Positions 16,840 to 24,639 of a stretch of 64,000 nt of DNA are shown here, piece after piece. A model generated the notes under the pieces. That model was not told the DNA's origin. It searched no databases and worked only from the letters and a program-made list of their open reading frames with translations. The number at the start of each line of letters is the position of its first letter. The first letter of the stretch is position 1. The stretch is from Stenotrophomonas geniculata ATCC 19374 = JCM 13324 (lineage in GTDB: Bacteria; Pseudomonadota; Gammaproteobacteria; Xanthomonadales; Xanthomonadaceae). The stretch is from positions 30,511 to 94,510 of the forward strand of contig NZ_LLXT01000085.1 in assembly GCF_001431625.1 (NCBI RefSeq), in the 5' to 3' direction. Made by a program: the position numbers and the translations under genes.

Positions 16840-17604
16840 ATGAAAATGATCAACCGTTCCCTGTTGGCCGTCGCCGCTGCACTGGCCCTGGCCGGCACTG
16901 CGCAGGCGGCCGACATCGTCGGCGCTGCCAGCCCGGCGACCGATGCGCAGCTGTACGTCAAGGTGGGTGCGTCGGAAGTCAACGGCGGCCCGCACTCGGC
17001 CGGCAAGGCCGGTATCGGCGTTGGCACCGTGTCCAATGCCAAGCCGGTCGATTTCCAGGGCCTGGCGGCCTACTCGGCCCCGACCACCGTCAATGGTGTC
17101 ACCGTACGCACACTTGCCATGCCGATCACCGGTACCCCGGGCAGCCATTCCGGCATGGGCCAGTTCAACTTCGTCAAGGTCGGCAGCGGCGATGTGTGGT
17201 TCGGCGAGTGGTCCAAGGATGGCGCCGCTGGTGGCTTCAACAACCGCCAGGTCTATTTCGTCGGTGACCGTGCCGGCACCACGCTGCCAGCCGGCGTGGC
17301 CACCTACAGCGTGGCAGGCCTGAACAAGTTCAATGGCAGCAACCTGCTGTCGGGTACCTTCCGCGCCAACTTCGGCAATGGCACCCTGCTCGGTGGCCTG
17401 AGCGGTGGCGGCCTGTCGATCAACGTCAACGCCAACATCAACAGCGCCAACGCCTCGTTCGCCGGCACCGCCACCGCCAACGGCAGCGTTGCCGGCACCA
17501 CCCAGGGCCAGTTCTTCGGCGCCAACGCGGCCACCCTGGCCGGTATCGCCACCTTCAGCGGCAACAGCCAGTACGACACCGCCTTCGGCGGCAGCAAGAA
17601 CTGA
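16840..17604 (+). CDS. Hemophilin-like Slam-dependent secreted protein, copy 2
   Basis: A 254-residue paralogue of the preceding gene. ATG 16840 has a strong AAGGAG site. The signal peptide (LLAVAAALALAGTAQA) again lacks a lipobox. Shared blocks include GDVWFGEWS, NRQVYFVGDRAGTTLPAG, GQFFGA and AGIATFSGNSQYDTAFGG, while the segment after residue 165 is Gly/Asn-rich and differs. The clean conserved ends point to tandem duplication followed by divergence of the middle, which may give two ligands or antigenic forms. A small hairpin at 17612 separates it from the Slam gene. Confidence 0.78.
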   Translation: MKMINRSLLAVAAALALAGTAQAADIVGAASPATDAQLYVKVGASEVNGGPHSAGKAGIGVGTVSNAKPVDFQGLAAYSAPTTVNGVTVRTLAMPITGTPGSHSGMGQFNFVKVGSGDVWFGEWSKDGAAGGFNNRQVYFVGDRAGTTLPAGVATYSVAGLNKFNGSNLLSGTFRANFGNGTLLGGLSGGGLSINVNANINSANASFAGTATANGSVAGTTQGQFFGANAATLAGIATFSGNSQYDTAFGGSKN

Positions 17605-17611
17605 TCGCCAC

Positions 17612-17625
17612 GCCCCTGACGGGGC
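17612..17625 (+). terminator. Short hairpin between cargo and Slam genes
   Basis: GCCCC (17612-17616) and GGGGC (17621-17625) pair eight bases after the second cargo stop. The stem is short with no T run. It may lower Slam expression relative to the abundant cargo. Confidence 0.35.
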
Positions 17626-17694
17626 AGGGCAGGGACAAGCCGCGATCCGCCAGTCCCTGCTTCGGCCCGCTGCATGCACCACCACGGATCGACC

Positions 17695-19149
17695 ATGCGC
17701 CATTCCATCTTCCTTGTCGTACTGCTGTTGGCTGCCACCGAGGTGCGCGCCCAGCAGGACGATCTTCGTCGTGTGCTTGAACAGGGCACCGAACTGCGCC
17801 ACCAGCAGCAGGACCAGCAGCGCCTGCAGCAGGCCGAGTCGGAGCGGCCGACCATCACCATCGACGGCCAGACGCTGCGCGTGGAGCGCACCGTCGATGA
17901 TCTTGGCCAGGCCCTTTACCTCTCTCTGCAGCATCAGCAATGGCAGGCCGCCGCTGCGTTCCTCGATGAGTACATCGAACTGCCGGGGCATGACCTCCTG
18001 CTGCGCCACTATGCGCAGGGGGCGCTGGCGCGGGTGGCAGGCGACCATCGTCGCGCGGCGATGGAGTACGAAGCGCTGCTGGCGGCGCAGCCGGATTTCC
18101 TGCCGGCCCGCCTCGAGCTGGCACGTGTCTATGCGGAAGACCAGCGCGATCGCGATGCGGCCGCGCTGTTCACAGCCATCGCTGCAGGCATCAATGCCGA
18201 TGATCCGGCCACGGCCGGCGTCCGCGCGCGCGTGGACGGTTACCTGGGTGCCCTGCAGGCGCGCCAGCGCTGGAAAGGCGCGCTGTCCGCCGGCCCGGCA
18301 TGGAGTGACAACATCAACCGCAGTTCGGCCAGTCGCACCTGCCTGTTCGGCGTGGGCGACGCCTGCATCATCGAACGGAAACTGCCGGACGCCCAGCGCG
18401 CGGCGGGCCTCGACTACGACGCCAGCCTGGAACGGCGCTGGGTGCTCGGCGGGCATCATGGGCTGTACGTGCGCGGTCTCGCCTTCGGCCAGGCATGGCG
18501 CGGGCACAGTGCGTACAACGAGCTCAATGCCAACGTGCAGGCGGGTTACAGCTGGCGTAGTGCACGGCAGACCGTGATGCTCGCCCCCAGCTATGACTAC
18601 CAGGCCCTGGGCAACCATGCGCTGCAGGGCGGCAGCGGCGTGCACGCGGAATGGCAGTACGCCCTGGATGCACGCAGCCTGCTCAAGCTGGAGGCTGACT
18701 GGAAGCGCCAGCGCTATCGCCAGCAGGGCCTTGCCAGCAACTACGACGGCGAGCTGACATCGCTGTACGCCACCTGGTTCCGCGCGCTCAATCCACGCTG
18801 GACGGTCTTCGCCGGGCTGGATGTCACCGACAGCAGCGCAGCCGACGCGGCCAACGGCTACCGCCAGCGCGGCCTGCGGCTGGGCGCGGCGCGGCAGTGG
18901 AGTGGCACCACGGCCACCGTATTCGTGTCGCTGCGCCAGCGCGACTACGACACCTGGAGTCCGTTGCTGGAGGCGCGCAGGCAGGACGACGAACAGAACC
19001 TGATCGCCATCGTGCGCAGCGAGCGCCTGGCCGTGGCCGGGCTGGTACCCAGCCTGAGCCTGCGCTACGCGCGCATCGACAGCAACGTCGGCTGGCTGTA
19101 CAGCCACGACCGCAGCCTGCTCAGCCTGAAGTGGGAACGGGCCTTCTGA
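17695..19149 (+). CDS. Surface lipoprotein assembly modifier (Slam) family outer-membrane channel, type XI secretion
   Basis: About 484 residues. The signal peptide is MRHSIFLVVLLLAATEVRA; ATG 17674 would add seven residues. The periplasmic N-terminal part (about residues 60-190) is helical and TPR-like (LRHYAQGALARVAGDHRRAAMEYEALL, FLPARLELARVYAED). The C-terminal DUF560-type barrel starts near residue 205 (GALSAGPAWSDNINR) and closes with LLSLKWERAF. This is the Slam architecture that moves TbpB-fold proteins across the outer membrane. It lies directly after two such proteins and a TonB receptor, so they are its likely cargo. The ribosome-binding site is weak. Confidence 0.88.
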   Translation: MRHSIFLVVLLLAATEVRAQQDDLRRVLEQGTELRHQQQDQQRLQQAESERPTITIDGQTLRVERTVDDLGQALYLSLQHQQWQAAAAFLDEYIELPGHDLLLRHYAQGALARVAGDHRRAAMEYEALLAAQPDFLPARLELARVYAEDQRDRDAAALFTAIAAGINADDPATAGVRARVDGYLGALQARQRWKGALSAGPAWSDNINRSSASRTCLFGVGDACIIERKLPDAQRAAGLDYDASLERRWVLGGHHGLYVRGLAFGQAWRGHSAYNELNANVQAGYSWRSARQTVMLAPSYDYQALGNHALQGGSGVHAEWQYALDARSLLKLEADWKRQRYRQQGLASNYDGELTSLYATWFRALNPRWTVFAGLDVTDSSAADAANGYRQRGLRLGAARQWSGTTATVFVSLRQRDYDTWSPLLEARRQDDEQNLIAIVRSERLAVAGLVPSLSLRYARIDSNVGWLYSHDRSLLSLKWERAF

Positions 19150-19285
19150 ACGCGGCGTTGCAATGCCGCGGTGAACGCGCCGTGGCCGCGACCTTCATCC
19201 ATCATCACGCGCTCTTGTAGCCCGGTTCGCGCATCCTGCGGGCGTTGCGGCAGAGGTGGGCCGCGTGTATCGAGGAGCGCCGGTC

Positions 19286-19690
19286 GTGCTGGAAGCGGGC
19301 AACAAACCAGAGGGCCTGAAAGGGCTGCGTGTACTGGTGGCGGAGGATGAATTCGCCATCGCGATGTTCCTGGTCGACTATCTGGAGCTGAAAGGCGCAC
19401 AGGTGGTGGGGCCTGCCGGTGACCTGCAGGCGTTGGGGCAGCTGGTCGATACCCATCCCATCGATGTGGCGTTGCTGGACATCAACCTGGGCGGTGAGCA
19501 GGTCTATCCGCTGGCCGATCGGCTGGCCGAGGCGGGTACGCCCTTCCTGCTGACCTCCGGTTACGACGACAACCTGCCCAGCCGCTTCGCCAGCGCGCCG
19601 CGCTGTACCAAGCCTTATCACATCGAAACCCTGGTGCAGCAGCTGGCCGGGCTGGTGGCGGCGCCGCAGGTCTCTGCGGGCATCGCCTGA
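19286..19690 (+). CDS. Single-domain response regulator (receiver only)
   Basis: A 134-residue receiver domain. GTG 19286 is chosen for GAGGAG eight bases upstream. It shows the acidic pair in RVLVAEDEFAIAM, the phospho-acceptor Asp65 (VALLDINLGG), Thr/Ser in LLTSGYDD and Lys in CTKPY. There is no output domain. The HWE-type kinase gene begins ten bases after the stop, so the two form a pair. Such short receivers usually act in phosphorelays or directly on partner proteins. Confidence 0.88.
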   Translation: MLEAGNKPEGLKGLRVLVAEDEFAIAMFLVDYLELKGAQVVGPAGDLQALGQLVDTHPIDVALLDINLGGEQVYPLADRLAEAGTPFLLTSGYDDNLPSRFASAPRCTKPYHIETLVQQLAGLVAAPQVSAGIA

Positions 19691-19699
19691 TTGCGCGGC

Positions 19700-21295
19700 A
19701 TGTCGCGCCGTCCTGAAGGCATCCACGCCGCCACGCTGCGTGGCGGGATGCCACCTGCGCCGCGCCTGCATGCGCGCCACGATGGCATGGCCGCGCGTAT
19801 CGCCCGCCATGACTGGTCATCCACGCCCTTGGGTGCCTGCGCGCAGTGGCCGCCCCACCTGCGCGCTACCGTGGACCTGATGCTGGCCCATGGCTTCCCG
19901 ATGATCGTGCTGTGGGGCGAGCAGCTGGTGCAGCTCTACAACGATGGCTATGCCGAGATCCTGGCCGACAAGCATCCCGGTGGACTCGGCCAGCCGACCC
20001 GCGAGTGCTGGCCCGAGGTCTGGCACATCAACGGGCCGCTCTATACCCGGGTTTGGCAGGGCGAGACGCTCACCTTCGAGGACAAGCTGTATCCGCTGGT
20101 CCGCCGGGGGCGTCTGGAGGACATCTGGTTCACCATCACCTACAGCCCGATCCGTGGTGAGGAAGGGCGCATCAACGGCGTGCTGGTGACGATGTTCGAG
20201 ACCACCGCCGCGCATCTGGCGCGGGCCGCGCGCGAGCGCGAGGAACTACGGCGGCGCGAGAGCGAGCGACGCCTGGAGCTGGCCTTCAGGATGCTGCCGG
20301 TCGGCCTGTGCATCGTCGATCTGCAGGGTCGCATGCTGCTGTCCAACGACCAGATGCGTGCCTACCTGCCCAGCGGCAAGGTGCCTTCCACCGATGAGGC
20401 CAACCTGCATCGCTGGCGTGGCTGGCATGCCGACGGTAGCGCCATCGGGCCGGAGGATTTCGCCATCGCCCGTGCGATGCGCGGCGAGACCGTGGTGCCG
20501 GGGCTGGAGTTCCAGTACCTGCACGACGATGGCCGCGCGCGCTGGACCCGGGTCGCGGCCGCGCCCCTGCGCGATGGCGATGGCGAGGTCAGCGGGGTGT
20601 TCGCCATCGCCGTGGACATCGACGATCTCAAGCGTGCCGCCGAGCGCCAGTCGGTGTTGCTGGCGGAGCTGCAGCACCGGGTGCGCAACATCATGTCGAC
20701 CATCCATGCCATTGCCTGGCGGACCCGCGAGTCTGTCAGCAGTGTGGATGAATACGCCGAACGGTTGTGCGGGCGACTGATGTCGCTGGCACGCACGCAG
20801 AGCCTGCTGACCCGTGGCGCCAATGCCGGGGTCTGCCTGCGTGGCATGATCGATGAGGAGATCGCGGCGCAGACGCCAGCAGCGGCCGCCTACCGCCTGC
20901 AGGGCGAGGACGTGCTGCTGCCGCCGAAGGCGGCCGAAGTGCTGTCCTTGGCGATCCACGAATTGGCGACCAACGCCCTGCGGCATGGTGCGCTGACCCA
21001 TGAGGACGGCCGGATCGACGTGTCCTGGCACCTGCAGGTGCAGGACGGGCAGCCGTGGCTGGGGCTGCACTGGTGTGAACGCCATGCCACCGTGGAAGAC
21101 TGGGAGCTGCCCCGGCAGCGTGGCCTTGGCCGGGCGCTGATCGAGCAGCGCGTACCGTACGAGCTCGCCGGCAGCGGCGAGCTGCGCTTTGGCCCACAAG
21201 GCCTGGATGCCTGGATCCGCTTCCCGCTGCGCGAGCGTGACAGCCTGCTGCAGACTGATGCTCCGGACGCAGCGGCGGACGGTTCCGGCAGGTAA
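19700..21295 (+). CDS. HWE-family sensor histidine kinase with PAS/GAF-like inputs
   Basis: A 531-residue cytoplasmic kinase with no membrane helix or signal peptide. Two input modules can be seen: residues about 40-175 (MIVLWGEQLVQLYNDGYAEIL, a PAS-like fold) and a second PAS from about 195-310 (LELAFRMLPVGLCIVDLQGRMLLSN). The phospho-acceptor His326 lies in LLAELQHRVRNIMSTIHAIA, the HWE/HisKA_2 H-box, and the ATPase has LAIHELATNALRHGAL. ATG 19700 is in frame with TTG 19691. It is paired with the upstream receiver protein. HWE kinases often sense light or general stress, but no cofactor-binding cysteine is obvious here. Confidence 0.88.
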   Translation: MSRRPEGIHAATLRGGMPPAPRLHARHDGMAARIARHDWSSTPLGACAQWPPHLRATVDLMLAHGFPMIVLWGEQLVQLYNDGYAEILADKHPGGLGQPTRECWPEVWHINGPLYTRVWQGETLTFEDKLYPLVRRGRLEDIWFTITYSPIRGEEGRINGVLVTMFETTAAHLARAAREREELRRRESERRLELAFRMLPVGLCIVDLQGRMLLSNDQMRAYLPSGKVPSTDEANLHRWRGWHADGSAIGPEDFAIARAMRGETVVPGLEFQYLHDDGRARWTRVAAAPLRDGDGEVSGVFAIAVDIDDLKRAAERQSVLLAELQHRVRNIMSTIHAIAWRTRESVSSVDEYAERLCGRLMSLARTQSLLTRGANAGVCLRGMIDEEIAAQTPAAAAYRLQGEDVLLPPKAAEVLSLAIHELATNALRHGALTHEDGRIDVSWHLQVQDGQPWLGLHWCERHATVEDWELPRQRGLGRALIEQRVPYELAGSGELRFGPQGLDAWIRFPLRERDSLLQTDAPDAAADGSGR

Positions 21296-21308
21296 AGGTC
21301 CATTTATC

Positions 21309-21334
21309 CCCAATTGGGCCAAATTGGGTATAGT
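21309..21334 (+). promoter_or_regulatory. Promoter/operator of the antitoxin-toxin pair
   Basis: A perfect palindrome, CCCAATTGGG (21309-21318), is followed by a second AATTGGG (21322-21328) and a TATAGT -10-like hexamer (21329-21334). This lies 32 bases before the antitoxin ATG, as expected for an operator bound by a Phd-type antitoxin for self-repression. Confidence 0.5.
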
Positions 21335-21365
21335 GGCCATTATCCACCCTGCCCGGAGCCGTGCC

Positions 21366-21707
21366 ATGACCCTGCCGCTGGATCTGCCTGGCCTCGAGAA
21401 GGCCCCAGCCTCGTCGGTGAAGACCCGGGGCTGGCCGAGCCTGATGCGTACCGTGCGCGAGAAGCAGGCGCTGGTCATCACCAACCACAACCACCCCGAA
21501 GCGGTGATCGTGGACATCCGCACCTACCAGGAGCTGCTGGCCAAGGCCGCTGGCAGCGATGCCGGTGAGCGCAGTGAAGAACTGCTGCGCCTGCGCGGCG
21601 AATTCGACCAGACTCTGGCTGGCCTGCAGCGCGGTGAGGGGCTGGGCAAGGTGCTGGGCCAGCCGATCCGCCGCGGCCGCAAGGTCACCCTCGGCCGTCC
21701 GCTCTGA
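21366..21707 (+). CDS. Phd/YefM-type antitoxin
   Basis: A 113-residue protein. The Phd-like fold is seen at residues 15-60: SSVKTRGWPSLMRTVREKQALVITNHNHPEAVIVDIRTYQELL, where a helix is followed by a strand ending in a conserved small turn. The basic C-terminal tail (GQPIRRGRKVTLGRPL) would wrap the toxin. It is followed after three bases by a zeta-like P-loop toxin gene. The pair of Phd-type antitoxin with zeta-type toxin differs from the classical epsilon-zeta or Phd-Doc combinations. A palindromic operator lies just upstream. Confidence 0.8.
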   Translation: MTLPLDLPGLEKAPASSVKTRGWPSLMRTVREKQALVITNHNHPEAVIVDIRTYQELLAKAAGSDAGERSEELLRLRGEFDQTLAGLQRGEGLGKVLGQPIRRGRKVTLGRPL

Positions 21708-21710
21708 CCG

Positions 21711-22340
21711 ATGGGGCGGATCCTGGTGCTGGCCGGCGTCAACGGCGCCGGCAAGAGTTCGCTGCTGGGAACCTGGCTGGAAGCCGAAGGGCTGGGCTGG
21801 TTCAACCCCGATTCGTTCACCCGCCGCCTGGTAGAGGCGGGCTGGCCGCTGCCCGACGCCAATGCCGAGGCCTGGCAGGAAGGCACCCGCCGCCTGCGCC
21901 AGGCCATGGCCGATGGCACGGACTTCGCCTTCGAGACCACGCTGGGCGGCAACACCATTCCGCACCTGCTGCGCGAGGCCTGCGAGCACCATCACGTCGC
22001 GATCTGGTTCTGTGGCCTGGCCACGGTGGACCTGCACATTGCCCGTGTTGCAGCGCGGGTGGCCGCCGGCGGCCATGACATTCCGGTGGAGAAGATCCAC
22101 GCCCGCTTCGATTCGGCACGCGAGAACCTGCTGGAACTGCTGCCACACCTGGCCGAGCTGCATGTCTACGACAACAGCGCTCCCGCCGACGCCGACGGCT
22201 GCGTCGAGCCGCTGCCGGTGCTGGCGATGGCGCACGGCCAGCTGCAGTACCCGGTCTCGGTGGCCGAGCTGCTGCACACGCCGGACTGGGCCAAACCCAT
22301 CGTGATGCGTGCGATGGAGTTGAACGCTGCGCGCGATTGA
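21711..22340 (+). CDS. Zeta-toxin-like P-loop kinase
   Basis: A 209-residue P-loop protein. Walker A is at residues 9-17 (GVNGAGKSS), followed by FNPDSFTRRL, the 'NPD' motif of zeta toxins, and FAFETTLGG, where the Glu/Thr region binds substrate. Zeta toxins phosphorylate UDP-N-acetylglucosamine or related nucleotide sugars and block wall synthesis; whether this member does so is inference. ATG 21711 lies three bases from the antitoxin stop, so translation is coupled. There is no sign of mutation in the P-loop. Confidence 0.8.
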   Translation: MGRILVLAGVNGAGKSSLLGTWLEAEGLGWFNPDSFTRRLVEAGWPLPDANAEAWQEGTRRLRQAMADGTDFAFETTLGGNTIPHLLREACEHHHVAIWFCGLATVDLHIARVAARVAAGGHDIPVEKIHARFDSARENLLELLPHLAELHVYDNSAPADADGCVEPLPVLAMAHGQLQYPVSVAELLHTPDWAKPIVMRAMELNAARD

Positions 22341-22353
22341 GGGCGCGTACGTT

Positions 22354-22378
22354 GTAGAGCCGAGCCCACGCTCGGCTG
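22354..22378 (+). repeat. SMAG-type REP, single
   Basis: GTAGAGCCGAGCCCACGCTC then GGCTGAT forms the GTAG hairpin subtype AGCCGAGC/GCTCGGCT, also seen at 59502-59565. It follows the toxin stop and faces the convergent MFS remnant. Confidence 0.75.
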
Positions 22379-22439
22379 ATCCCTCGAAAGGCAGCCGCGC
22401 GCGGGCTTGGCCGTACAACAACGCCGGCTTCGCCGAGCC

Positions 22440-23744
22440 TCAGGCCGGCTTTACCTGCTCAGGCTCCGCAGTCTCCGGCAGTGGCGGCAGGCTCGGGTCC
22501 ACTGTCACCGGCACATCGCTCTTCAGCAGTGCGGCGGCTTCCTTGTCGCTGCCGACCGCCGGCGGTGAACCGCGCAGCGGCAGGCCGGCGGTTTCCTTCA
22601 CGAACAGCATCGTGATCAGGCCGATCACCGCCGCGCCCATCAGGTAATAGGCCGGCACCAGCGGGTCGCCGGTACGTTCCACCAGCCATGCGGTCACCAG
22701 TGGCGTGGTGCCACCGAACAGCGACACCGACACATTGAAGGCGATCGACAGTGCGCTGTAGCGCACCGGGGTATAGAACAGCGCCGGCAGCGTGGACGGC
22801 ATCGAGCTGGTGAAGCACACCAGTGCCAGGCCCAGCAGCATCAGGCCGAGGAAGATCAGCCAGTCGTTGCCGCTGCCGATCAGCAGCAGGCAGGGTACGG
22901 CCAGCACCAGCAGCGCGATGCAGGCACCGATGATCATCGGGCGGCGGCCAAGCTTGTCACTGAACAATCCGCCGACGATGTTCAGCGGCATCATCACCAG
23001 CATCACGATGATGATCAGCAGCAGGCCCTTGCTCTCGGCATAGCCCATGGTGACGTTGAGGTAGCTGGGCATGTAGGTCAGCAGCATGTAGTCGGTCACG
23101 TTGAACACCAGCACCAGGCCCATGCAGACCAGCAACTGGCGGCCATGTACCTGGAACAGCGCGGCGAGCCCGGGCCGGTCGTGCTCGCGCTTCTCGGCTT
23201 CCTCGGCGAAGGCGCGGAAGGCCGGCGTTTCCTCCAGTTTCATGCGCATGTACAGGCCGAGCAGGCCCAGCGGGCCGGCCACCAGGAATGGAATGCGCCA
23301 GCCCCAGTCCAGCATCTGTCCGCTGCTCAACAGCATGTGCAGCGCGGTCACGGCTCCGGCGCCGGCGATGTAGCCGCCCAGCGTGCCGAACTCCAGCCAG
23401 CTGCCCATCAGGCCGCGGTTGCGGTCGGTGGAATACTCGGCGATGAAGGTGGCCGCACCGCCGTACTCGCCGCCGGTGGAGAATCCCTGCACCACACGTG
23501 CCAGCAGCAACAGCACCGGTGCCCAGATGCCGATGCGCTCGTAGGAGGGAATCAAGCCGATCGAGAACGTGCCCAGCGCCATCAGGATCATGGTGAACGC
23601 CAGCACTTTCTGGCGCCCATAACGGTCGCCGAGCGGGCCGAACACCAGGCCGCCGAGTGGACGCACCAGGAATGCCACGGTGAAGGTGGCGAAGGCGGCG
23701 ATCACCTGTGACGGGATCGCATCCTGTACCCGCTCTGGTGACAT
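22440..23744 (-). pseudogene. MFS transporter of the ProP (proline/betaine or metabolite:H+) group, 5' truncated
   Basis: The readable frame starts near TM2 (SQVIAAFATFTVAFLVRPLGG) and carries the MFS loop motif (GPLGDRYGRQKVL), the ProP-like STGGEYGGAATFIAEY and the remaining helices to a normal C terminus. The usual N terminus, with the 'NFLEWYDF' type TM1 of about 45 residues, is absent. In its place is a short non-homologous stretch that runs straight into the divergent host-attachment-like gene, whose ATG lies 54 bases away. No TM1 is visible in any frame upstream. A deletion or rearrangement at about 23750 is likely and the product is probably inactive. ATG 23744 and ATG 23798 are in-frame start options. 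Confidence 0.65.
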
Positions 23745-23797
23745 CGGCGTGCATAAGGTGGAGCGCACACCCACTTTTCGGATTGATGGAGGATGCA

Positions 23798-24214
23798 ATG
23801 GCGCGGACGATTCCCGAAGGAACCCTGATCGTGGTAGCCGACGGTGGTTCGGCGCGGGTGTTCACCAACGTGGGCAGCAACCACCAGTTGACCCTGAAGC
23901 AGGAAGGCGAACTGCGCCTGCAGGACATCAGCGAGCAGGGTGTATCCGGGCAGGGGCCTGCGGGTGCCGTGCCGAAGGACATGTCGGTCTCGCAGCTCAA
24001 TGAGGCCACGTTCGCCAAGCAGGTGGCCGAACAGCTCAACGAAGATGCCTTGAAGAACCGCTATGCGCACCTGGTATTGATCGCCGACCCGACCACGCTG
24101 GGTCGCATTCGTCCGCTGCTGCATAAAGAGGTCCAAGCGCGATTGCTCGGGGATATTGCCAAGGATCTGACCAACGCGCCGCTGGAAGACATCCAGAAGG
24201 CACTGGCGGCGTAG
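23798..24214 (+). CDS. Host-attachment-like protein (baeRF/Host_attach fold)
   Basis: A 138-residue cytoplasmic protein. ATG 23798 is preceded by TGGAGG. It begins PEGTLIVVADGGSARVFTN and ends with LVLIADPTTLGRIRPLLH and AKDLTNAPLEDIQKAL. This matches the small 'host attachment protein' family, whose fold is related to release factor/Lsm12-like (baeRF) domains. Despite the name, its role is unknown; ribosome-associated or stress functions are proposed for the fold. It is probably co-transcribed with the thioredoxin-like gene five bases downstream. Confidence 0.8.
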   Translation: MARTIPEGTLIVVADGGSARVFTNVGSNHQLTLKQEGELRLQDISEQGVSGQGPAGAVPKDMSVSQLNEATFAKQVAEQLNEDALKNRYAHLVLIADPTTLGRIRPLLHKEVQARLLGDIAKDLTNAPLEDIQKALAA

Positions 24215-24219
24215 CGCTC

Positions 24220-24543
24220 ATGCCGTTCATGCGTGATCACCTTGCGAACGGGCCCACCTCTGCGGAGGTGGCGGCGCAGCCTGGCTGGCAGGTGCTGGAG
24301 TTCGGTGCGCCCTGGTGTGGTCATTGCCAGGCCGCGCAGCCCGCGTTGCAGGCCTTTGTCGAAGCGAACGATCTGCCGCATTGGAAGATCGAGGATGGCA
24401 AGGGAAGGCCATTGGGGCGAGCGTTCAAGGTGAAGCTGTGGCCGACGGTGGTGCTGCTGCGCGATGGAGAGGAGATCGCGCGGGTGGTAAGGCCGTTGGA
24501 CAGCGCGGATCTCATGTCGTTGCAGAGCGCACTTCCCGGTTGA
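24220..24543 (+). CDS. Thioredoxin-like protein with CGHC active site
   Basis: A 107-residue thioredoxin fold without signal peptide. The active site is WCGHC in FGAPWCGHCQAAQP, and the cis-proline is in KLWPTVVLLRDGEEIARVV. CGHC is the disulfide-isomerase-like variant, instead of the CGPC of thioredoxin, which usually means a higher redox potential. It starts five bases after the host-attachment-like gene, so the pair forms an operon. Likely a cytoplasmic thiol oxidoreductase. Confidence 0.85.
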   Translation: MPFMRDHLANGPTSAEVAAQPGWQVLEFGAPWCGHCQAAQPALQAFVEANDLPHWKIEDGKGRPLGRAFKVKLWPTVVLLRDGEEIARVVRPLDSADLMSLQSALPG

Positions 24544-24551
24544 AGAGTAAA

Positions 24552-24570
24552 CCCGGTGCGGGACACCGGG
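24552..24570 (+). terminator. Hairpin after thioredoxin-like gene
   Basis: CCCGGTG (24552-24558) and CACCGGG (24564-24570) form a tight stem eight bases past the stop codon, without a T run. It is a likely 3' end of the two-gene transcript. Confidence 0.5.
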
Positions 24571-24639
24571 CAGTCGCACTGCAGCATGCGGCGTGACAGG
24601 CCCGGTGCTAGGATCCCGCTATCACCTGAATCGATCCAA

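Noticed and set aside
16768..19107. 779-codon open frame antisense to cargo copy 2 and Slam
   Set aside because: It overlaps two well-supported genes and shows no motif.
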